A stretch of 11,811 nt of DNA from Hyphomicrobiales bacterium. GTDB taxonomy: Bacteria > Pseudomonadota > Alphaproteobacteria > Rhizobiales > Xanthobacteraceae. The position numbers and the translations under genes were made by a program. Location of the stretch: NCBI GenBank assembly GCA_026400425.1, contig JAPLPC010000477.1:1-11811 (forward strand), written 5' to 3'. The notes beneath the pieces are model-generated. The model ran no database searches. It had not been told where the DNA came from and saw only the letters and a program-made list of their open reading frames with translations. This document shows, one piece after another, positions 7,035 through 11,811 of the stretch. Numbering within the stretch: position 1 is the first letter of the stretch; each line of letters opens with the position of its first letter.

Positions 7035-7059
7035 GGAACCGCTGTGTATTGTGTGCGTT
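7035..7059 (+). promoter_or_regulatory. EcfG general-stress promoter upstream of the TerB-like gene
   Basis: GGAAC (7035-7039), exactly 16 bases, then CGTT (7056-7059). This is a perfect match to the established alphaproteobacterial sigma-EcfG consensus GGAAC-N16/17-CGTT. It is intergenic, in the right orientation, and about 85 bases before ATG 7147. The other GGAAC occurrences I checked in the window lack the partner. Confidence 0.75.
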
Positions 7060-7146
7060 TCCTTTCCGCGTCACAACGTGAAGGCTCGTTCGCCGGGTAC
7101 TTTCGTCGCATATCCCACGACACGTCCATTGGTTCATCACATTCCC

Positions 7147-7617
7147 ATGCTCGAAAAACTGCGCCAGTTCATTTCGGATGTCGTGGCCCCTGACGCCACG
7201 GCTGATCAGAAGTTCGACGACACCGGTTACCGGCTCGCTGCCACGGCTCTGCTCATTCATGTGATCTCGATCGATGGTGCACCGTCCAAGGTCGAACAGG
7301 CCAAGCTCCACAGCCTGATCGAGACGCGCTTCGATCTCGATCCCGGCACCGCCGACCGCCTGATCGAGGCCGCGACATTGGTCGAGGGCGAGGCCGTCGA
7401 TCTTTACCATTTCACCAGCGTCATCATGCGCGTGGTCGATGAGCCCGGTCGTATCCGTCTGGTGGAGATGATGTGGCAGCTCGTCTTTGCCGACGGTAAA
7501 GTCAGTGAATTCGAGGAGAACGTGGTATGGCGCGCGGCTGATCTGCTCGGGGTGTCGTCTCGCGACCGAGTCGAATTGAAGCGGCGCGTGGCCGGCGACG
7601 CAGCCGAAACCGCCTGA
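7147..7617 (+). CDS. TerB-like (COG4103-type) stress protein
   Basis: The 156-residue cytoplasmic, largely helical protein resembles the TerB / tellurite-resistance-like family. Two copies of an acidic metal-type motif are visible: V-I-S-I-D43-G-A...E50 and V-F-A-D116-G-K-V-S-E121, the second followed by FEENVVWRAADLLGVS, typical of TerB-fold proteins. Stand-alone members in rhizobia have no proven role, and nothing here indicates a tellurite operon (no TerC, TerD or TerE in the window). The frame is open to a GTG at 7051, but that codon lies inside the EcfG promoter, so ATG 7147 is the likely start despite a weak ribosome site. The promoter places the gene in the general stress response, which fits a protective role; that is inference. 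Confidence 0.82.
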   Translation: MLEKLRQFISDVVAPDATADQKFDDTGYRLAATALLIHVISIDGAPSKVEQAKLHSLIETRFDLDPGTADRLIEAATLVEGEAVDLYHFTSVIMRVVDEPGRIRLVEMMWQLVFADGKVSEFEENVVWRAADLLGVSSRDRVELKRRVAGDAAETA

Positions 7618-7772
7618 TCGGCGCGATAGCTTTCTTACCAAGGCTGCGCTGGTTGCATCACGCGCAATTGGCGGCTTCGATCTCGACAGCGACTTTGCGC
7701 GGAACTGGCCGCCCCGGTATTCCGGTGTCCATTCATGCTTGCGCAGCAACGCTATCCCGATTACCCGTTAGG

Positions 7773-7798
7773 GGAACCTTGGGCTTCGAGATCACCTT
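7773..7798 (+). promoter_or_regulatory. Near-match to an EcfG promoter upstream of the SDR gene
   Basis: GGAAC (7773-7777), 17 bases, then CCTT (7795-7798), one base off the CGTT element. It lies just before the TTG start at 7814, leaving almost no leader (start expected near 7805). It is a weak candidate. I recognise nothing else in the 196-bp gap from 7618 to 7813. Confidence 0.25.
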
Positions 7799-7813
7799 GC
7801 AAGAGAAATTCCT

Positions 7814-8602
7814 TTGACCGAGCGCGTGACGTTGATTACCGGGGCTTCGGCGGGAATAGGCGCCGAGATGGTCCGTGTCTTCGCCGCGCACAAGCATCGA
7901 CTCGCACTTGTCGCTCGTCGCACCGATCGCCTGACGGCGCTGTCGGCGGAAATCGTGGCAGCCGGCGGCCCCGCCCCCATCATCATTTCTTGCGATCTCG
8001 AAAAGCCGGACGCCTGCGCGACGATCGAAGACGCGCTGAAAGGTGCCGGTGCCGACGTCGAGTTTCTGATCAACAATGCCGGCTACGGCATGTTCGGCTT
8101 CGCCGCCGACATGGACCGCGATGCGCAGCTCCGCATGATCGACCTCAATATTCGCACGCTGACCGATCTGTCGCTGCGGTTCGCGCCGAGCGTGATCCGG
8201 CATCGCGGCGGCATCCTCAATGTGAGCTCGATCGCCGGTCTGATTCCCGGCCCCGGGATGGCCGTGTATTACGCCAGCAAGGCCTATGTGTTGTCCTTCA
8301 CCGAAGCATTGCGCCAGGAACTCGGCCCCAAAGGCGTGCGGGTCACAGCGCTCTGCCCGGGACCGGTGCCGTCGGAATTCCAGGCCCGTGCGGGATTCAA
8401 ACCAGGGCTGGATTCGATGATCCTCGGTGTGTCGCCGAAGGATGTGGCAACGCTGGCTTACAAGAGCCTGATGGCGAACAAAGGCACGGTGTTTCCGGGC
8501 TTGGGCATCAAGATCGTGCCGATCCTGCTGCGGCTTTTTCCGCGCAGCTTCATCGCCTGGGCCGTGGCGAGACTGCAGCTGACGCGGGTGGGGCGGGGGT
8601 AA
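7814..8602 (+). CDS. Short-chain dehydrogenase/reductase (SDR)
   Basis: The 262-residue classical SDR is an NAD(P)(H)-dependent oxidoreductase. The cofactor motif T9-G-A-S-A-G-I-G16 comes right at the N-terminus, with N87-N-A-G90 in the core, catalytic S139 (NVSSIAG) and Y152-x3-K156 with the usual 13-residue Ser-Tyr spacing. R33-x-x-R or nearby basic residues (VARRTDR) after beta-2 suggest NADP(H). It is closest in style to the COG0300 (DltE-like) group; the substrate is unknown. The start is TTG 7814: the next in-frame ATG would remove the glycine-rich motif. AAGAGA (7801-7806) precedes it. A basic, hydrophobic C-terminus (IVPILLRLFPRSFIAWAVARL) may associate with membrane. The stop codon sits in a G-rich tract and is followed by a REP-like element. 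Confidence 0.9.
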   Translation: MTERVTLITGASAGIGAEMVRVFAAHKHRLALVARRTDRLTALSAEIVAAGGPAPIIISCDLEKPDACATIEDALKGAGADVEFLINNAGYGMFGFAADMDRDAQLRMIDLNIRTLTDLSLRFAPSVIRHRGGILNVSSIAGLIPGPGMAVYYASKAYVLSFTEALRQELGPKGVRVTALCPGPVPSEFQARAGFKPGLDSMILGVSPKDVATLAYKSLMANKGTVFPGLGIKIVPILLRLFPRSFIAWAVARLQLTRVGRG

Positions 8603-8607
8603 GGGGG
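8586..8607 (+). other. G-quadruplex motif spanning the SDR stop codon
   Basis: Four G-runs, GGG-T-GGGG-C-GGGGG-TAA-GGGGG, with loops of 1, 1 and 3 bases; the TAA loop is the stop codon. Short loops favour a stable parallel quadruplex in DNA or mRNA. Its biological effect is not known from sequence. Confidence 0.6.
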
Positions 8608-8620
8608 AGTTTAGACTTCG

Positions 8621-8710
8621 GTCCGTCTTCGCCCTGCGGGCTTCGCCGGACACCACGCTTCGCCAAAAGGCTTTGCACGGCTGCGCCACGCGAAGCCTTT
8701 TGGCGAAGCG

Positions 8711-8714
<4 letters not shown>
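8621..8714. repeat. REP-like palindrome overlapping the tRNA-Ala 3' end
   Basis: Two adjoining palindromes. The first has arms GTCCG (8621-8625) and CGGAC (8647-8651) around GCCC-TGC-GGGC (8631-8641). The second has perfect 22-bp arms at 8652-8673 and 8693-8714, containing CGCTTCGCCAAAAGG and its complement, around a 19-base spacer. The last four bases of the right arm (8711-8714) are the complement of the discriminator and CCA end of the minus-strand tRNA. It lies between two convergent units (SDR and tRNA) and could end both transcripts. The sequence type looks like a dispersed repeat of Bradyrhizobium relatives. Confidence 0.85.
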
Positions 8715-8786
<72 letters not shown>

Positions 8787-8830
8787 TTCACGAACTGCGC
8801 CGTGACGACGCAGATCTGGAATGGGCGCCA

Positions 8831-8858
8831 TTTACAATCCCTGTTAAGGGCAAGTCAA
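8831..8858 (-). promoter_or_regulatory. Sigma-70-type promoter of tRNA-Ala
   Basis: On the minus strand TTGACT (8858-8853), a 16-base spacer and TGTAAA (8836-8831) form a good -35/-10 pair. The predicted start near 8824 leaves a leader of about 38 bases before the mature tRNA 5' end at 8786. Confidence 0.65.
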
Positions 8859-8918
8859 GAACGACCCGCACACCGCGCCAACGCGCGATTTTCCGGGCCT
8901 TTCCGGCCCGTGTGTCCC

Positions 8919-8947
8919 TTGTTTGCGCAGGTGCGAACCGATATTTA
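8919..8947 (+). promoter_or_regulatory. Candidate promoter of the yggT-yggU-folD operon
   Basis: TTGTTT (8919-8924), a 17-base spacer and TATTTA (8942-8947), with a predicted start near 8954, about 38 bases before yggT. A small hairpin, CGGGCC (8894-8899) with GGCCCG (8905-8910), lies just upstream between this and the tRNA promoter. The match is moderate. Confidence 0.4.
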
Positions 8948-8991
8948 CCAAGCGGTCCAATCCGCGACCCAACCATTGAGCTATCCCCGCC

Positions 8992-9282
8992 ATGCGCGCC
9001 GTTCTCGATATCGTGCTGATCATCCTCGATCTCTATGTCTGGCTGCTGATTGCCTCCGCAATCCTGTCCTGGCTGATCGCCTTCAATGTAGTGAACACAC
9101 GGAACCAGTTCATCGCCGCCATTGGCGAGTTCCTTTACCGCATCACCGAACCGGTGCTGGCACCGATCCGCCGCATGTTGCCGAGCCTCGGCGGCCTCGA
9201 TCTGTCGCCGATCGTGGTAATCCTGATCATCATGTTCCTGCAGCGTGTGATCAGCTACTACATTTATCCGAACGTGATCTGA
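8992..9282 (+). CDS. YggT family membrane protein
   Basis: The 96-residue protein has two hydrophobic segments, about residues 3-28 (VLDIVLIILDLYVWLLIASA) and 72-88 (LSPIVVILIIMFLQRVI). Between them is the conserved YggT segment F-L-Y-R-I-T-E-P-V-L-A-P-I-R-R, ending in LP-GGLDLSP. It belongs to the YggT/YlmG family (PF02325), inner-membrane proteins of unresolved role, linked in different organisms to cell division, osmotic stress and photosystem assembly. It is first of three co-directed genes: yggU starts 29 bases after its stop and folD overlaps yggU. YggT and YggU are often neighbours in proteobacteria, which supports both calls. No clear ribosome site is seen before ATG 8992. Confidence 0.9.
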   Translation: MRAVLDIVLIILDLYVWLLIASAILSWLIAFNVVNTRNQFIAAIGEFLYRITEPVLAPIRRMLPSLGGLDLSPIVVILIIMFLQRVISYYIYPNVI

Positions 9283-9299
9283 CGGCGCGATCGAATTGT

Positions 9300-9305
9300 A
9301 GGTGA
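9300..9305 (+). promoter_or_regulatory. Ribosome binding site for the TTG start of yggU
   Basis: AGGTGA lies 6 bases before TTG 9312. An in-frame TGA at 9303-9305 lies inside it, so translation cannot begin further upstream in this frame. Confidence 0.7.
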
Positions 9306-9311
9306 CCATCC

Positions 9312-9650
9312 TTGGCTGATCCCTGGCGATACGGCGCCGATGGCGTCAGCATCGCCGTTCGCGTGACACCGCGCGGCGGCCGTGACGACATCGACGGCAT
9401 CGAGACCATGGCCAATGGCCGCGCCGTGCTGAAACTGCGCGTCCGCGTCATCGCCGAGGGCGGCGAAGCCAATCGGGCGGTGACCGAGCTGCTCGCCAAA
9501 AGGCTCGGCGTGCCGAAACGGGATGTCCGGCTGCTGTCGGGCGCCACCTCCCGCATCAAACAGATCGCCGTCACCGGCGACCCGAAGCAACTGGGGCTGC
9601 TGTTGCACGACATCGCCGCCAGCCCACCTGACGACAAGGACACCGCATGA
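9312..9650 (+). CDS. DUF167 / YggU family protein
   Basis: This is a 112-residue protein of the DUF167 (YggU, PF02594) family, small alpha/beta cytoplasmic proteins of unknown function. Family signatures visible are the strand V-R-V-T-P-R-G-G-R-D, the central L-K-L-R-V-R-V-I-A-E-G-G-E-A-N-R-A-V and the later V-R-L-L-S-G-A-T-S-R-I-K. The start is TTG 9312, supported by a good AGGTGA and by an in-frame stop at 9303; the next in-frame ATG would delete the first conserved strand. The last four bases (ATGA) overlap the folD start, so the two are probably translationally coupled. Confidence 0.9.
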   Translation: MADPWRYGADGVSIAVRVTPRGGRDDIDGIETMANGRAVLKLRVRVIAEGGEANRAVTELLAKRLGVPKRDVRLLSGATSRIKQIAVTGDPKQLGLLLHDIAASPPDDKDTA

Positions 9651-10531
9651 CCGCCAGCGTGATCGATGGAAAAGTGATCGCCGCAGAACTCCGCACCCGC
9701 GTGGCCGCGGAAGTGGCGCGCGTGAGAGCGGATCACGGCCTGACGCCGGGCCTCGCGGTGGTGCTGGTCGGGAGCGATCCCGCCAGCGAGGTCTATGTGC
9801 GCAGCAAGCACAAGCAGACCCAGGAAGCCGGCATGGCCTCGTTCGAGCATGTCTTGCCCGCGGATGTCGCGCAGGCCGAACTGATCGCGCTGGTGCAGAA
9901 GCTGAACGCCGACAGCACGGTGCATGGCATCCTGGTGCAGTTACCGCTGCCCAAGGGCCTCGATACGCCGACTGTGATCGATGCCATCGATCCCGCCAAG
10001 GATGTCGACGGTCTGCATCCGGTCAATGCCGGTCGCCTCGCCAGCGGCATGGACGCGCTGTCGCCCTGCACGCCGCTCGGCTGCATCATCCTGGCCAAGA
10101 GCGTGCATGCCAAGCTCGACGGCATGAACGCCATCGTCATCGGCCGTTCCAATCTGGTCGGCCGTCCGCTGGTGCAATTGCTGCTCAACGAGAACGCCAC
10201 CGTCACCATCGCGCATTCACGCTCGCGCGACCTGCCGCAACTCACCGCGCAGGCCGATCTGGTGTTCGCCGCCGTCGGCAAGCCCGACATGGTGCGCGGC
10301 GACTGGATCAAGCCGGGCGCCACCGTGATCGATGTCGGCATCAACCGCCTGCCCGCGGTGGATGGCAAATCCAAACTTGTGGGCGACGTCGCCTATCAGG
10401 AAGCGCTGCAGACCGCCGGCGCCATCACCCCGGTGCCGGGCGGCGTCGGCCAGATGACGGTGGCGTGCCTGCTGGTGAACACATTGCGCGCCGCATGCGC
10501 GATCAACGGACTGAAGCCGCCGGCGGTGTAA
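9647..10531 (+). CDS. folD: Methylenetetrahydrofolate dehydrogenase / methenyl-THF cyclohydrolase
   Basis: The 294-residue bifunctional enzyme oxidises 5,10-methylene-THF with NADP+ and hydrolyses the methenyl product to 10-formyl-THF, feeding purine and formyl-Met synthesis in the cytoplasm. Active-site residues align in number with E. coli FolD: Y50 and K54 (SEVYVRSKHK), Q98 (GILVQLPLP) and D121 (KDVDGLHP). The dinucleotide site is G166-R-S-N-L-V-G-R-P, and the C-terminal signature TPVPGGVGQMTVACL is intact. Length is normal for the family. The ATG overlaps the yggU stop (ATGA). A perfect hairpin follows 11 bases after the stop and separates it from the convergent peptidase gene. Confidence 0.98.
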   Translation: MTASVIDGKVIAAELRTRVAAEVARVRADHGLTPGLAVVLVGSDPASEVYVRSKHKQTQEAGMASFEHVLPADVAQAELIALVQKLNADSTVHGILVQLPLPKGLDTPTVIDAIDPAKDVDGLHPVNAGRLASGMDALSPCTPLGCIILAKSVHAKLDGMNAIVIGRSNLVGRPLVQLLLNENATVTIAHSRSRDLPQLTAQADLVFAAVGKPDMVRGDWIKPGATVIDVGINRLPAVDGKSKLVGDVAYQEALQTAGAITPVPGGVGQMTVACLLVNTLRAACAINGLKPPAV

Positions 10532-10542
10532 CCGCGGACCTT

Positions 10543-10580
10543 CTGTAGGGTGGGCAGAGCGCGGCGTGCCCACCCTACAG
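10543..10580. terminator. Perfect 14-bp hairpin between convergent genes
   Basis: CTGTAGGGTGGGCA (10543-10556) and TGCCCACCCTACAG (10567-10580) pair perfectly around a 10-base loop, filling most of the gap between folD and the peptidase. There is no T-run, but the stem is strong on both strands. The GTAGGGTGGGCA...TGCCCACCCTAC sequence is a widely dispersed repeat type, so it is both a repeat copy and a plausible two-way transcript end. Confidence 0.7.
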
Positions 10581-10589
10581 GTACTCCAG

Positions 10590-11811
10590 CTACTGCTTTT
10601 CCATCAGCCTGCGATAGAAGCGGATCATGTCCGCGTAATTCGCAATGCTGAGGCGCTCATTGGTGCCGTGGAAGCGCTTGAGATCCTCCGCATTGGCGCG
10701 GACCGGCGAGAAGCGGAAGATGTTGTCGGTGACGCCGGCATAGTGCCGCGAGTCCGTCGCAGCCACCATCAGGCCCGGCGCCACCAGCGCATCGGGAAAT
10801 ACCTCGCGGATCGTGGTGTTGAGCGCGCGATAGGATGCGCTTGCCGTGCCCGTCACCGGCGGCGGATCGGTGTTGCCGGGATACGGCTTGATCTCGATCT
10901 TGTCATTAGCGACCGTCTTGCGCACATGCGCGGTGACGCTGTCCTGCGTATCGCCCGGCAGCAGGCGGAAATTCACCACCGCCTCGGCATTACCCGGCAG
11001 CACATTGTCCTTGTCGCCGGCATTGAAGATGGTCAGCGCCGTGGTCGTGCGCACCGTCGCTTCGGTCGGACCACTTTTCTCGAATTCGCGCAGCAATAGC
11101 GGCTTGAACAGCCAGAGATTCGACAGCACCACGCGGTTGAAACCGCTCATCTCCGGCGCGATGGTGGCGAACATCTCCGCGACCGTGCTGCGAATCTGCA
11201 TCGGCAGCCTGGCATTTTCCAGATGCGTCAACGCCGCACTCATCATGCCGATGGCGGTGTCGCGCGGCGGCATCGAGGAGTGCCCGGGCGTGGCGCGCGC
11301 ATTCAGCACCAGCGTTGCATAGCCCTTTTCGGCCACGCCGATCAGCGCCATCGGCTGATCGAGCCCTTTCAGGATCCCTTCGGTGATCAGCAGGCCCTCA
11401 TCCAGCACGAAGTCGAGCTTCACGCCGCGCGATTGCAGCAATGCCGCGATCGCCTGCGCACCGCGGGTGCCGGAGACTTCCTCGTCATGCCCGAAGGCGA
11501 GATAGATTGTGCGCTTCGGGCGAAAGCCCTCCTTCGCCAGCTGCTCGGCGGCTTCGAGCATCGCGAACAGGTTGCCCTTGTCGTCCCATGAGCCGCGGCC
11601 CCAGATAAAGCCGTCCTTGACCGTTCCGCTGAACGGCGCCACCTGCCAGTCGCCCTCGGTGCCAGGCGCGATAGGCACCACATCCTGATGCGCCAGCAGC
11701 GCAATCGGCGGCGCCTTCGGATCGCTGCCCTCCCATGTGTACAGCAGGCTGTAATTGGCGACGACTTCGCGTTTGGCCGCGGCATGAAAGGCGGGAAAGC
11801 TTTGCGCGATC
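10590..11811 (-). CDS. M20 family metallopeptidase (carboxypeptidase S / PM20D1-like), N-terminus missing
   Basis: The frame runs from the window edge to TAG at 10592-10590; about 406 residues are visible and the start lies outside. M20 enzymes are di-zinc amidohydrolases. Seen in order: LLAHQDVVP (metal His at 11690-11688), GRGSWDDKG (bridging Asp), FGHDEEVSGTRGA (catalytic and metal Glu pair), FVLDEG (acidic ligand), KGYATLVLNARATPGHSS (start of the dimerisation domain), and near the C-terminus TDSRHYAGVTDNIFRF (last metal His). The order and the WDDK and HDEEV forms match the carboxypeptidase S / PM20D1 group, which acts on peptides or N-acyl amino acids. All recognised ligands are present, so it should be active. 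Whether it has a signal peptide or N-terminal membrane anchor cannot be seen. It converges on folD. Confidence 0.92.
   Translation of the reverse strand, partial: IAQSFPAFHAAAKREVVANYSLLYTWEGSDPKAPPIALLAHQDVVPIAPGTEGDWQVAPFSGTVKDGFIWGRGSWDDKGNLFAMLEAAEQLAKEGFRPKRTIYLAFGHDEEVSGTRGAQAIAALLQSRGVKLDFVLDEGLLITEGILKGLDQPMALIGVAEKGYATLVLNARATPGHSSMPPRDTAIGMMSAALTHLENARLPMQIRSTVAEMFATIAPEMSGFNRVVLSNLWLFKPLLLREFEKSGPTEATVRTTTALTIFNAGDKDNVLPGNAEAVVNFRLLPGDTQDSVTAHVRKTVANDKIEIKPYPGNTDPPPVTGTASASYRALNTTIREVFPDALVAPGLMVAATDSRHYAGVTDNIFRFSPVRANAEDLKRFHGTNERLSIANYADMIRFYRRLMEKQ

Noticed and set aside
7051..7146. GTG extension of the TerB-like protein
   Set aside because: The codon lies inside the GGAAC-N16-CGTT promoter, and the added residues do not look like the family.
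7699..7725. GGAAC at 7701 as another EcfG promoter
   Set aside because: Sixteen bases downstream is CCGG, not CGTT; two mismatches in a four-base element are too many.

Overview
The window is high-GC DNA whose gene content and dispersed palindromic repeats suggest an alphaproteobacterium of the Bradyrhizobium / Rhodopseudomonas / Afipia group (Nitrobacteraceae). This rests on a perfect match to the alphaproteobacterial general-stress (EcfG) promoter consensus, several intergenic repeats of types I associate with that group, and the protein families present. No species is claimed. I see no phage, IS, plasmid, CRISPR or toxin-antitoxin genes; this looks like ordinary chromosome.

Layout. 2-202: 3' end of proB (glutamate 5-kinase). 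214-299: a REP-like palindrome. 385-606: a small secreted Cys-rich-repeat protein. It converges across a perfect hairpin (624-647) on an MFS_3-type exporter with a cytoplasmic C-terminal domain (2348-669, minus). Divergent from the exporter is a Tat-type exported alpha/beta hydrolase (2525-3895), followed 84 bp later by a cytochrome P450 (3980-5368). A large nested palindrome (5368-5512) starts on the last base of the P450 stop codon and precedes a DUF5939-type class III adenylate cyclase (5559-6968). A TerB-like protein (7147-7617) follows, preceded by a perfect GGAAC-N16-CGTT promoter, and then a short-chain dehydrogenase with a TTG start (7814-8602).

The 389 bp between the dehydrogenase and yggT are not empty. 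They hold a G-rich tract over the dehydrogenase stop codon, a REP-like palindrome, tRNA-Ala(CGC) on the minus strand whose encoded CCA lies inside one arm of that palindrome, the tRNA's sigma-70-type promoter, and a candidate yggT promoter. Next is a compact operon: yggT (8992-9282), yggU/DUF167 (9312-9650, TTG start) and folD (9647-10531, 4-bp overlap). A perfect 14-bp hairpin (10543-10580) separates it from a convergent M20 metallopeptidase (minus, 10590 to the window edge, N-terminus missing).

How the genes fit together. The central region carries a signalling and stress flavour (cAMP synthesis, a TerB-like protein under an EcfG-type promoter) next to envelope or lipid-related enzymes (exported lipase-like hydrolase, P450, SDR). 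No single pathway can be proved. The housekeeping end is one-carbon metabolism (folD) with two conserved small genes. I do not see a new multi-gene system. The best leads are regulatory and structural: the EcfG promoter, the tRNA/palindrome overlap, the nested palindrome in front of a possibly leaderless cyclase, the G-quadruplex motif, and the hydrolase's altered nucleophile elbow.
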